Below are positions 20,472 through 30,000 of a stretch of DNA of 64,000 bases, one piece after another. The notes under the pieces are model-generated. The model saw only the letters and a list, made by a program, of their open reading frames with translations, searched no databases and was not told where the DNA came from. The position numbers and the translations under genes are program-made. The stretch is from Amblyomma americanum. Lineage: Eukaryota > Arthropoda > Arachnida > Ixodida > Ixodidae. Position 1 is the first letter of the stretch. Each line of letters begins with the position of its first letter. Location: assembly GCF_052857255.1 (NCBI RefSeq), contig NC_135505.1, forward strand, positions 59,439,149 to 59,503,148. The letters are read 5' to 3'.

Positions 20472-23411
20472 CTACACCCACTGCAGGGCAAAGGCCTCTC
20501 CCATGTCTCTCCAATTAACCCTATCCTTTGCCAGCTGCATCCACCCTTTGCCTGCAAACTTCTTAATCTCATCCGCCCATCTAACTTTCTGCCGCCCCCT
20601 GCTACGCTTACTTTCTCTTGGAACCCACTCCGTTACCCTTAAGGACCAGCGGTTATCTTGCCTTCGCATTACATGCCCTGCCCAAGCCCATTTCTTTCTC
20701 TTGATTTCGACTAGGATGTCATTAACCCGTGTTTGTTCCCTCACCCACTCTGCCCGCTTCCGATCTCTTAACGTTACACCTATCATTTTTCTTTCCATGG
20801 CTCGCTGCGTTGTCCTTACCTTAAGCTGAACTCTTTTCGTTAGCCTCCACGTTTCTGCCCCGTAGGTGAGTACCGGTAAGATTATGCTGTTGTACACTTT
20901 CCTCTTGAGGGAAATTGGTAAACTGCCACTCATGATCTGCGAGAATTTGCCATATGCGCTCCACCCCATTCTTATCCTTCTAGTTATCTCCCTCTCATGA
21001 TCCGGATCAGCTGTCACTACCTGCCCTAAGTAGACGTATTCCGGCACAATTTCTAGGCTCTCGCTGCCAATTGTGAACTGTTGTTCCCTTGCTAGGCTGT
21101 TGAACATTACCTTGGTTTTCTGCATGTTAATTTTTAGACCCATCGATCTGCTCTGCCTGTCTAACTCGTTGATCATGATTTGCAGTTCACCTCCTGAGTG
21201 ACTCAGCAAGGCAATGTCATCAGCAAATCTCAGATTATTTAGGTATTCTCCATTTATTCTTATTCCCAACTGTTCCCAATTCAGGCCTCGAAATACCTCC
21301 TGCAAACATGCGGTGAACAGCATTGGCGAGATCGTGTCTCCTTGCCTGACGCCCTTCCTTATTGGAATTTTATTGCTGACTTTATGGAGGACTATAGTAG
21401 CTGTGCAGTTGCTATATATATCTTCCAGTATTTTGACATAAGGCTCTTCTACCCCCTGATTACGCAATGCCTGTATGACTGCTGAGGTTTCCACTGAGTC
21501 GAATGCTTTCTCGTAATCAATGAAAGCTATATATAGAGGTTGGTTATATTCTGCGCATTTCTCTATCACCTGATTGATGGTGTGAATATGATCTATTGTA
21601 GAATATCCTTTACGAAAGCCTGCCTGATCATTTGGTTGATTAAAGTCTAATGTTGCCCTGACTCTATTAGCGATTACCTTAGTAAATACTTTGTAGGCAA
21701 CGGATAGTAAGCTGATCGGCCTGTAATTTTTCAAGTCCTTGGCGTCTCCCTTCTTATGAATTAAGATAATGTTTGCATTCTTCCAAGCTTCTGGTACAGT
21801 CGAGGTCATAAGGCATTGCGTATACAGGGTGGCTAGTTTTTCTAGCACGATGTCCCCTCCATCCTTCAACAGATCTGCTGTTACCTGATCCTCCCCAGCT
21901 GCTTTTCCCCTTTTCATTGCTTCTAAGGCTTTCTTTACTTCATCTTTCGTTACTGGCGGGATGGCGCATTGCTGTGCACTGCTGTCTTTCTCATTAGCGT
22001 TCTGATTACATTGGCTACTGTACAGGCCTGTGTAGAACTCTTCGGCTACGCTAGCTATCTTATTCATATTGCTAATGACATTGCCCTGCTTGTCTCTTAA
22101 TGCATACATCTGGTTTTTACCTATGCCTAGTTTCCTCTTCACTGTTTTTAGGCTACCTCCGTTCTTTAGAAAATGCTCGATTCTCTCCATATTAAACTTC
22201 CTTATGTCGGCTACCTTGCGCTTATTTATTAACTTTGATAGCTCCGTTAGTTCGATTCTATCGGTAGTGTTAGATTCCTTCATGTTTTGGCGCTTCTTAA
22301 TCAGATCTTTCGTCACCTGAGATAGCTTCCCGGTATCTTTTCGAAGTGTCCTACCGTCTACTTCTACTGCGCACTCCGTAATTATTGATGTCAGGTTATC
22401 GTGCATTGAATGAACATCAAGATCATCTTCCTCAGTTAAAGCCGAGTATCTGTTTTGCAGCGCTATCCTAAACTCCTGTGCTTTCCCTCTTACGGCTAAC
22501 TCGTTAATGGTCTTCTTCTTCGCTAGCTTCTTCCGTTCCCTCTTCAAGTCTAGGCTAATTCTAGACCTTACCATTCTATGGTCGCTGCAACGCACCCTTC
22601 CGAGGACGGCCACATCCTGAATGATGCCAGGTTTAGCACATAGTATGAAGTCTATTTCATTTTTAATCTCACCATTGGGGCTCTTCCAGGTCCACTTCCT
22701 GTTTTCTCGTTTGCGGAAGAAGGTGTTCATGATCCGTAAATTATTTCTATCCGCGAATTCGACTAATAACTCTCCCCTGCTATTTCTAGAGCCTATCCCA
22801 TAGTCACCTACCGCATGGTCGTCAGCCTGCTTCTTGCCCACCTTCGCATTGAAGTCGCCCATCAGTACAGTGTACTGCGATTTTACTCTATTCATTGCTG
22901 ATTCTACGTCCTCATAGAAGCTTTCAACGGTCTGGTCATCATGGCTGGATGTGGGTGCGTAGGCCTGCACCACTTTCAGCTTGTACCTCCTATTCAGCCT
23001 AATTACTATAGCTGCTACCCTCTCGTTAATACTGTAGAGCTCCTCTACGTTGCCAGCTATATCCTTATTAATGAGGAAACCCACACCTAGTTCTCTTCTG
23101 CCCTCTAACCCGCGATAGCACAGTATGTGTCCGTCCTTTAGTACTGTATACGCCTCACCTGTCCTCCTAACTTCGCTAAGCCCTATCACATCCCATTTAA
23201 TTCCCGCTAGTTCCTCGAACAGCACTGCTAGGCTAGCCTCACTAGCTAAAGTTCTAGCGTTAAACGTTGCCAGGTTCAGATTCCAATGGCGGCCTGTCCG
23301 GAGCCAGAGATTCTTAGCACCCTCCGCTGCGTCACAGGTCTGACCGCCGCCGTGGTCAGTTGCTCTGCAGCCGCTGGGGACTGAGGGCCGAGGGTTAATT
23401 GGTTTGATCAT
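20472..23411 (-). CDS. RTE endonuclease-reverse transcriptase
   Basis: Single intact frame of 979 codons from ATG at 23411 (MIKPINPRPSVP). The frame is also open upstream to a GTG at 23489, but the ATG is the likelier start. It encodes target nicking and target-primed reverse transcription. N-terminal apurinic-like endonuclease: NLATFNARTLASEASL, GLSEVRRTG (catalytic Glu), VLMGDFNAKVG, EIDFILC and RCSDHRMVRSRI (Asp-His pair). RT: EAWKNANIILIHKKGDAKDL, NYRPISLLSVAYKVFTKVIA, QAGFRKGYSTIDHI, FIDYEKAFDSV, IRKGVRQGDTISPMLFTACL and catalytic LRFADDIALLSHSG. The C-terminal region (YGAETWRLTKRVQLKVRTTQ, WAWAGHVMRRQDNRWSLRVT) is typical of RTE. No stop or frameshift, so the copy may be competent for movement. 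Confidence 0.93.
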   Translation of the reverse strand: MIKPINPRPSVPSGCRATDHGGGQTCDAAEGAKNLWLRTGRHWNLNLATFNARTLASEASLAVLFEELAGIKWDVIGLSEVRRTGEAYTVLKDGHILCYRGLEGRRELGVGFLINKDIAGNVEELYSINERVAAIVIRLNRRYKLKVVQAYAPTSSHDDQTVESFYEDVESAMNRVKSQYTVLMGDFNAKVGKKQADDHAVGDYGIGSRNSRGELLVEFADRNNLRIMNTFFRKRENRKWTWKSPNGEIKNEIDFILCAKPGIIQDVAVLGRVRCSDHRMVRSRISLDLKRERKKLAKKKTINELAVRGKAQEFRIALQNRYSALTEEDDLDVHSMHDNLTSIITECAVEVDGRTLRKDTGKLSQVTKDLIKKRQNMKESNTTDRIELTELSKLINKRKVADIRKFNMERIEHFLKNGGSLKTVKRKLGIGKNQMYALRDKQGNVISNMNKIASVAEEFYTGLYSSQCNQNANEKDSSAQQCAIPPVTKDEVKKALEAMKRGKAAGEDQVTADLLKDGGDIVLEKLATLYTQCLMTSTVPEAWKNANIILIHKKGDAKDLKNYRPISLLSVAYKVFTKVIANRVRATLDFNQPNDQAGFRKGYSTIDHIHTINQVIEKCAEYNQPLYIAFIDYEKAFDSVETSAVIQALRNQGVEEPYVKILEDIYSNCTATIVLHKVSNKIPIRKGVRQGDTISPMLFTACLQEVFRGLNWEQLGIRINGEYLNNLRFADDIALLSHSGGELQIMINELDRQSRSMGLKINMQKTKVMFNSLAREQQFTIGSESLEIVPEYVYLGQVVTADPDHEREITRRIRMGWSAYGKFSQIMSGSLPISLKRKVYNSIILPVLTYGAETWRLTKRVQLKVRTTQRAMERKMIGVTLRDRKRAEWVREQTRVNDILVEIKRKKWAWAGHVMRRQDNRWSLRVTEWVPRESKRSRGRQKVRWADEIKKFAGKGWMQLAKDRVNWRDMGEAFALQWV

Positions 23412-23574
23412 AGAAGGTTGTGGCCAAGTACTACACCAGGGTGGCCAAATCCTGCTCTGGTGAGAGAGTGCGTTGTCGGTTCTGGTCACCGAGATAAGGC
23501 CGCACTCCAGGCCTGGTTATGCAATTCCATCGACACGCGGATTTTTTTTTCTTTTTTAAACCCGGTGGAGAATT

Positions 23575-23649
23575 GCACGGCACCAGGATTTGAACCCCGG
23601 TCCTCTTGCACGCGAGGCGGATGTTCTACCTCTACGCCATCGCTGCATC
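23575..23649 (-). promoter_or_regulatory. tRNA-Ala-like head of the RTE element
   Basis: Minus strand: GCAGCGATGGCGTAGAGGTA (A-box-like), then CCGCCTCGCGTGCAAGAGG (loop with CGC, an alanine anticodon) and CGGGGTTCAAATCCTGG (near-consensus B box GGTTCAAATCC). Base pairing of the arms is imperfect, so it is not a working tRNA. It lies inside the RTE target duplications and in the same orientation as the ORF, so it probably moves with the LINE as its 5' end and may act as an internal pol III-type promoter. A separate SINE joined here is the alternative. Confidence 0.65.
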
Positions 23650-24391
23650 GTATGTACACTGCCTTTTCTGCAATAGAAACACTCGTGTCAAATGCTGTGC
23701 CTAAAAAAACAAACGCGCTTACTGAATGTATGATGCAATAAAAAACAGATTTTTGATTCCAACAAGCATCAAAAATATTTCATGCCTTATTCCAGCACAA
23801 CACGTTTGGTTCATGCATGTTCGTCACACAGGTAATGACCACAGGCACTCCACCAAGCTGGAAGGAGACAGCAGAGAAGGGGCAGGTGGGCTGACATAAG
23901 CATTGACAAAAGAGAGTTCAAAATGATGCTTTTCAGAAATTGGGCGAGCTGCATCAACACCTTTTCCGTCTTCAGGAAGAGACTGTGCAACACGCTGCTG
24001 AGGGACTGGAAGATATACTAGCAAAAACACTGATAATGAAGTGGCAGCCGGTGGGGGGCACTTGTTTGTCACTGCTGGCTTATCGCTGCACACAGGTTGG
24101 CCAAGGGCACAACCACATCACACAGTTGCTCACACATTTGCAGATGTGTGTTGTGCAATGACACAAGGAAATGACAGTGGCAACAGGGGAACAGTGGCTT
24201 ATATGACTCTCTATGCCAGCTTGGTGAGTCGTCTCTGGACGCTAGATTTTCCATCGCAACTGCCGCTGCACCATCCCTCGGTACGCCTTCCTCTGGAGAC
24301 GGGTCTTCTAGAGAGGCCAAAAGTACAGCACCGCATGCTCTTCTCAGGAGGCAGGTGAGGAGGGATCCTGTCTGTACGAGGCAGCCACCAT

Positions 24392-24699
24392 TTAGAGGTG
24401 GCCCGTTGTTATCTGGGTCAGAGGCAGTGTCGCCTGCACCCTCTGCTGATATGAGCACATCCAGAGGCTGTGAAGTGCAGCACGTGCGGTGATGATGCGC
24501 ACTGTCCACTTCCACTGGCACTGGTGCATCCGGTGCCCTTGAAAGCAACGGAAGCAGCTCTTCGGCACACCAATACAGCGCTCAGCCACAAATTGTGTGA
24601 AAACATGTGGCGTGTTGTACAGGCCTTCTGCTGAGTCAGGTCTGTGATGACATGCAACTGGTGCAGGCAGCCATGGCTCCAGTGGGTAGACATAGTCTC
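24392..24699 (-). pseudogene. Harbinger transposase, C-terminal exon (HARBI1-like)
   Basis: After a good acceptor on the minus strand (TTTTTTGTTATGCAG just before 24699), the frame reads GDYVYPLEPWLPAPV, DSAEGLYNTPHVFTQF, VAERCIGVPKSCFRCF and ITARAALHSL. These are the C-terminal motifs of the HARBI1-type DDE nuclease (GD-YPLEPW, then the helix with ERCIG and a final AALHNL-like helix). Expected Ser or Gly after GD is replaced (GDYV), and conserved leucine is lost in ERCIGVPKS, suggesting decay. Frame ends at 24392. It matches the N-terminal exon at 26522-26015. Confidence 0.75.
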
Positions 24700-24944
24700 C
24701 TGCATAACAAAAAATGATGCAGCTAAGCATGTCCTTTCTCAGTGATCTCAACAGCATTACAGGACACTCTGCTATACAGTAGAAGACTGATGCCAAGTAG
24801 CCCACATCCAGGCTTTGCTGAATATGACATTCAAGAGCATACATACATGCAGGATTTAGATGTTGTTGCAAATGGGTTGCAAACCCCAAGGGTAGCGTTG
24901 GCCTGGCGGCCTGGGGCACAGCTGGAAACATCCCAAGGTCCCGG

Positions 24945-25438
24945 CAAAGGATGAGTCGACTGGCAACAGAACAACTTGTTTATTCTGGCATCGCAAAAGA
25001 GCAGCCTGTCAGGGCGACCACGTTACTCGCAGGAAGAAATCGACGTCTCCTTTTGGCGTCCGGGGCAGCTGCTTTTATACCCACGGAGTCGAGGGCAAGA
25101 AGGAACCGCTCGGGATGAGTCACACTAGACGGCGACGCACGGACATGTTGAGACGTGAAGTGACGCGTCCGCCGGGCCGGCGCCGGTCAGACCTCCTCGC
25201 CTCCCAGTTGGGGAGCTCCTCTCCCCGGCTGCCGCGCTTTGACAAGCGTGAGCACCAACATGCACACACACACACACGCACACACGACGACACGTGGCAT
25301 TGAAACCTGCCTGGACGCGCTTGGCGGGAGGCGTTGCGGCAGCGATGAACGGGTCCAAATGACCGCCACTTTGAACGAAGCCCCGGCGTCCGTTGCATCC
25401 GCGCCGGCTATACCGCGCGTCGTAGGCGAAACGTAACA
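24945..25438 (-). mobile_element. LTR-like insertion in the Harbinger intron region
   Basis: On the minus strand it starts TGTTACGTTTCGCCTACG (25438), has TATAAAAGC at 25079-25071 and AATAAA at 24984-24979: the promoter-then-polyadenylation layout of an LTR with no coding sequence, so possibly a solo LTR. A (CA)n stretch lies at 25262-25280. The downstream end is uncertain and I did not find a matching target duplication. Confidence 0.45.
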
Positions 25439-26014
25439 ATGTATAAGTGAGCACTACTGTAAGGTCAGTCTTTTACCACGATATTCATATAAATGATGCG
25501 CTATGATTGCCTACAAAACACAAGCACTGTCAGGTGCATTTTGCTTTGGTTTCTTCAACAGGAAAGGCTATGCATTTCAACAATGTAATATGTGGCCTGT
25601 GTTTCTGCTGCAATTATATTTAACAAAAGGAAAGGGTGGCAATACACTGTATCATACTGTAAAGTGTCTGCATTTGTGTAACTGTCCAGACTGATTCTTG
25701 TAGCTTTAGCAGATCCGGCCAAATGCATAGTGCTGGAGCTCAATAGATGTGACTGAGTTCGCCCGACGGATGAAACGGCTATTTTACTGCTTACCCAGAA
25801 AAAAAAATCACCGTCGTCCAGCAGGCCTTCCTCCGCCTCGGAATGCCGCCAGACAAACGCGTCGCGGAAGGATCCGGGTCAGCGCGAGTCCACGGACATG
25901 TTCGCGCCACAGATCTGAGAAAAAACAAGCACAGCCCGTACTCACTCTCGCTGCCGAGGCCCGCACTTGTAGCTGAACTCATGCGGTCAAAAACAGTGGC
26001 CGAGGTATACTCAC
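25439..26014. other. Harbinger intron region
   Basis: Follows the splice donor at 26014. The central DDE part of the transposase, expected here, is not recognisable. Confidence 0.4.
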
Positions 26015-26522
26015 TATCACGTCCGCAGCGTAGAACCGCTTGCGGCTCGTTCGCAGCACTGCCCCCAGACTCCTTGATAGTGATGAGTGCCCAATCGACA
26101 CACCCGACGACGCCGGAGATGCTGCCGCGGCGAACGTTTAGGCAAAGGACGCCCTCCTTCGCCGCCGCCTTCTCCTCGGGTCTCCTCGGAAAGCGAAGAC
26201 CCCCCTTCTGTGACCTAACGTTGACATTCGTCTCCGCTACCCGCCGCAAAGGCTTGTTCACAGTCGGTTGGGCTGCGCCGACGTTTTCTTCATTTCCAAC
26301 GGCGCCTTGAAACCCACCGGAGGCGAAGAAGCGCAGCGCGCACAGCACCTGCCGCTCCACTGACAGCGCACTGCGAGTTCGTCGGACAGCCACTGCGCAG
26401 TCTTCTTCTAAAGTCGAAGCGTCGAAATAACTTGTCCCGCGCGTCAAAGTCGTCTTCATGCACTCTCCGACACCGTTGCTCGCGCGGTCACCCGCGTATA
26501 CGACGATGTAAACAGCCGCCAT
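26015..26522 (-). pseudogene. Harbinger transposase, N-terminal exon (HARBI1-like)
   Basis: ATG at 26522 in good context (AAAATGGCGGC). The frame reads LSVERQVLCALRFFASGGFQ, AVGNEENVGAAQPTVNK (helix-turn-helix region of HARBI1), LRFPRRPEEKAAAKEG and ISGVVGCVDWALITIKES, which contains the first catalytic Asp (CVD). A one-base shift is needed after IKES to reach SRKRFYAADVI, the next HARBI1 motif. That ends at a consensus donor, A|GTGAGTATAC on the minus strand (26014 downward). The open frame without the shift continues to 25791 but is not Harbinger-like. The exon structure agrees with the acceptor at 24699; the frameshift suggests this copy no longer makes transposase. Confidence 0.78.
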
Positions 26523-26706
26523 TTTCTGTCTCAAACGTGTTGATACTACCTTTTCCAGTCTCAAAAAATCGTCTCAATCTGCCCGTATAATTACATGGCC
26601 AAAGTCACCACTTCTGCGCCATTTACGACGTCAGTCAGTGACTAAAAAAATCAAAATGGCCGCCGCCCACGGCCGACCAATAGGAGAGAGGCAAATGAGA
26701 CACTTT

Positions 26707-26746
26707 TTGAGACAGTTTGGATTGAGACCGATCCGTAATCGCGCCC
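26707..26746 (-). repeat. Harbinger right terminal inverted repeat
   Basis: Reverse complement begins GGGCGCGATTACGGATCG, then GTCTCAATCCAAACTGTCTC. The flanking CAG at 26747-26749 matches the left flank. Confidence 0.9.
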
Positions 26747-26749
26747 CAG

Positions 26750-26994
26750 GTCGACTCCGAATAATTCAGGAAAGAAAATAAGTGTTTCGCAGCTGCTCGC
26801 ACGAAATCATTTACATCTCTCAAGATAGCTATCCCTAAATAAGCATCAAGAGATTTGGTGCACTATTTTGACAGACTACTCCATCTAATATGTTCCTATC
26901 AAAAGGTCATGTATTTCGGTGCCCTGAGGCAATTTGAGACGTCTTCAGCACCTTTCTTCAGAGCGTTTTTACGGATGATAATCGTGTATTCCAC
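26750..26994. other. Unassigned stretch
   Basis: Flank of the Harbinger element; no gene recognised. Confidence 0.5.
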
Positions 26995-27345
26995 TCGTTT
27001 TAAATCCGCAGTGTTAAGGAGCTCGTGGCGCAGAAAAGCCGGTGTCATCGGCGTGTTTGGCCGTGAGCGAAAACTGGCGCATCTCGGTCGACACCTGAAC
27101 CGCGATGTAAGGGAAGAGATTTTCCTTCCCTTACTACGCGGTGCAGGTTTCCAGCGAAAATTGTGAGACAGGCGTCATTTCCTTTCATTAAAATCAATTT
27201 TCATCTCAATTTCCTTCTCTTACGGTCCGGTTCGGGTGTCCACCGAGATACGTGAGTCAGGCGTCCTTTCCTTTCCTCAAAACATTTTATTTTCATTTTT
27301 CTTGCTTTACGGTGTGGTTAGGCTGTCCATCAAGATATGTTTGCT
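26995..27345 (+). repeat. SINE-like repeat with three tandem 3' tails
   Basis: After GTTAAGGAGCTCGTGGCGCA (27012) come three versions of the type A SINE tail, starting near 27125, 27214 and 27297. Each has CTTAC-GGT-CGGTT, GGTGTCCA-CGAGATA and GTGAG-CAGGCGTC-TTTCCTTTC (the third copy is shorter). Period about 85-90 bp. No intact tRNA head is present. Confidence 0.7.
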
Positions 27346-28059
27346 TTCCTTAAATTGTCCGGGCAACGGGTCGCACCGAAGGTCGATGGTGTTCCATCGA
27401 TTCCATGGCAATGCTGCAACACGCTGTCGCGTCCTGCTCTTAAATGCGAAGCTTAAGCTTCCTCCAATTTTTTCTAGTACTTCTTAAATTAGTAACATCG
27501 AACTTTTTCTGGAGGGGGCCTGAAATATTATTTTGGCTTGAACACTGTTGCGACCCGCTGGCGACGCGACGTTTGACCATCCGTTGACTCCTCAAAAAAA
27601 AAGGATGCCGCGCTGTGCAAGTGCCTGCGAAGATTTTCCCACGCTTGACTCGGGGGGGAAGGGAGGAATGCCCTTCTCTTTGGTTGGCTCTCAGCAAGAA
27701 CCGATCGACGCATGAACTTGAAAGTTTTGAAAATTTGCGATTTTGAAATTATGTTCATAAGTTACTTTGAAGGGCCAGCAAACCCGCTTGCTTTTCGTTT
27801 TCTTAAACTTCAAGTTCCATATTTTCTAAACGCGAAGGATCGGACACACGCCTCAACGGAGCCCGGGTTCGAGGTAGCCCCTGCCCCACGACAACTTGCG
27901 ATCAGCGGTGGGATCGGAATCTACAAGCGGCAACAAGGGTCGGCCAGCGAGAGAGCAGCTATCTCGCGACATTATCACATTTGTGAATGAGTGCTTGGCT
28001 TTCCTCTGATGTGGACCACATTCTAGAAGAGGGTTATATTGAGAACTGCTAGAGATCTG
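27346..28059. other. Unassigned; possible 5' noncoding part of next element
   Basis: TGTTGCGACCCGCTGGCGAC at 27547 looks like a possible LTR start, but I could not find its partner downstream of the pol genes. Confidence 0.3.
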
Positions 28060-28159
28060 CGCTTCAATCCTCAAGGTTCGGCATTTTTGCATAGTTGTTT
28101 TGGAAATAGCCTAGACTGAGAACTATAATATGCATCCAGACGCTGCAGAAGCCGGACCT

Positions 28160-29247
28160 GTTGCTGTTCTATGACAAATTGAAGATAGATACAAAGGGTG
28201 TGGAACGAAAACCCGTAAATATTCAGGCAATCACTGATTTTGGGGCAGATGATGAGAAGCTCAGTGAAGCACGGAGCTTCATAAAACAAAAAAGAGCAGC
28301 TGAGAGAGCAGGAAGAGCGGGGAAAAGAGGAAAAGGGGCGTGAGCGTGAGAATGAAGCAAACAAAAAAACTGGAGCGGGAGATAAAACTCCGTAAGTTTG
28401 AAATGAAGTTGAGCAATATGTCGGCCAATTGTCCCTAGCAAGTGGTAGCTCTTCTAAACAAAGAGGCAGAGATCACGATGTCTAGATACATGCAGCCATA
28501 TGTGGTTTCAGGGTATATCGGTATTTACCTTGGAAATTTTGTACGAACTTGCGAGAAAGTGTCCTTTAGTCGAGACACTTGGTCTCAAAGGCCACTGACT
28601 GTTCTGCCTTGCGAGGCAGCGGAGGTTCTCGCGCGGCTCAGCAAGGAGGACGCGGACAACTATGAGATAGTCAAGGCTTGCCTTTTACAAAAATACAGAC
28701 TTAGCGCCGAGGCGTTCAGGCAGTGATGCTGTGGAGCTAAGAAGTCAAGGGAAGAGAGCTATCCCGATTTCTTGTACAAGCGGAAAGTGAACTTGGTCGA
28801 ATGGTTAAAGAGCACCGAGTGCTAAGTGACCGGGGCGCTGTAGCTGAGAGAATTGTGTTGGAGCAGTTTTGCAACTACCTCCCTAAAGAGGAAAAAATTG
28901 GCTACAGGGCCGGTACAACGTACCGTCCGCGACAAAATATGCCGAACTTATTGAGGAGTATGCTTCGCGCCGGCAGTTTAACAACACCAGATTTGATATG
29001 CTCCGTAATCTCAGTAGAAATGCGTAGTCGTCACGAGAGGGATTTTGAGAGCTCTACAGTCGAGAAAGAAGAAAGCTTTCTTCCGATAAACTTAAAAGAA
29101 AGGAGGAGAAGGAGAAAGGTTCAAAAGTGCTCAAAGTGCAGAAAGAAAAAGTCTCATTGTAGGCCAGGAGGCCGCTCACTGGCTAGATGCAATGAGCTGG
29201 GTCACATAGCAGTGAACTGTCGAAAAGAAAAGGTTGCGTTCTCATGA
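28160..29247 (+). pseudogene. Gag remnant of Gmr1-like element
   Basis: 28161-28343 reads VNIQAITDFGADDEKLSEAR then a charged coiled-coil stretch (FIKQKRAAERAGRAG). 28442-28726 reads TWSQRPLTVLPCEAAEVLAR and YEIVKACLLQKYRLSAEAFR, a SCAN-like capsid segment. 28801-29247 holds RMVKEHRVLSDRG-type capsid text, a basic linker and zinc-knuckle remnants (CSKCRKKK and ARCNELGHIAVNC). The frame breaks at 28343 and 28726, so there is no complete gag. Confidence 0.7.
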
Positions 29248-29268
29248 GTCAGTAACTGCTATGAAAAC

Positions 29269-29622
29269 ATGAAGCTGTTGGAACGTTACATGCATGCACT
29301 GGTAGTGAACGGGAAGTCATGCCAGCTGCTGCGTGACTCAGCCGCAACAATGGATGTTTTCCATCCGTCGTATGTGCCACCATCCCATTACACCGGCCAA
29401 TGTGCACGGATCCGACAGGTAGTAGAGGAACAAAGCGCGTGCTTTCCTGTAGCGACAGTGGTAATTCAGGGCCCTTTAGATACGCTTGCAACCGAAGCAG
29501 CAGTTTCAGGGCAGCTACCTAACTGCTATCCGTGTTTGTTCCCTAACAAATCGGGACAGAGTTTTGCAGGCCTTAGCACGTTCGAAAGCGCGACAACTTG
29601 CAACATAGCTTACTCCTCATAA
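29269..29622 (+). pseudogene. Retropepsin-like protease remnant
   Basis: Reads ALVVNGKSCQLLRDSAATMD, where an aspartic protease has D-(S/T)-G/A: here the catalytic triad is DSA. This is followed by VVEEQSACFPVATVVIQGP and AAVSGQLPNCYPCLFPN. Position between gag and integrase fits a protease. Homodimeric enzymes of this class cut the polyprotein during particle maturation. Confidence 0.65.
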
Positions 29623-30000
29623 TGGCACTACGGAGGAAACAGCCGCAAAATTTGGGGCAGAGTTGAATGAAAATAGTTTAGAAAATCGCAATAACGAGGC
29701 ACCCAAGACCGGTCAGCCTGGGAGTACGACGAGCTGCGGAATGAGGAAACCTAGAGAGTGGCTTTTCCCCGCCAGTGTCACGCAGTTTCAAGGCGCTGAT
29801 AAGTGCGAAGAAGGGCTATGTATAGAACAAGCAAATAACCCGACCATAAAGAAGATTAGAAAGCTCCGCAGAACGAGTAAGAGAAAAAAAGAATATTGCT
29901 TTCCAGATGAGAGACGGTGTGCTTTACCGCTTATATATACATGGATGAGCGTGAAGGGGAGCGAGACCATTTAGTCGTTCTCTAGAAGTACCGACAAGGC

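Larger units (their letters stand above)
20446..23649 (-). mobile_element. Complete RTE-type LINE
   Basis: Bounded by the direct repeat GTATGT at 20440-20445 and 23650-23655. On the minus strand it begins with a tRNA-like head at 23649, continues through a short leader into one open frame, and ends in a (TGA)n tail (the CATCAT run at 20446-20464). One ORF, short UTRs and a trinucleotide-repeat tail are RTE-clade traits. It lies inside the Harbinger element and is therefore younger than it. Confidence 0.88.
18180..26746 (-). mobile_element. PIF/Harbinger transposon (about 8.6 kb, with nested LINE)
   Basis: Left end GGGCGCGATTACGGATCG (18180-18197) is matched perfectly by the inverted right end (26746-26729). 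The match continues inward: TCTCAA then AACTGTCTCAA on both sides, with one mismatch and a short indel, giving inverted repeats of about 40 bp. Both ends are flanked by CAG (18177-18179 and 26747-26749). CWG or TWA 3-bp duplications are typical of Harbinger elements. Inside, on the minus strand, lie HARBI1-type transposase exons, so the catalytic gene agrees with the ends. About 3.2 kb of the length is a later RTE insertion, and a further LTR-like piece sits in the intron region. Confidence 0.85.

Noticed and set aside
23575..23649. Functional tRNA-Ala gene
   Set aside because: Arms pair poorly and the sequence lies inside the RTE insertion borders.
24392..24931. One 179-codon HARBI1 protein
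   Set aside because: Only the part after the acceptor at 24699 resembles HARBI1; the upstream frame is intron or LTR-like sequence.
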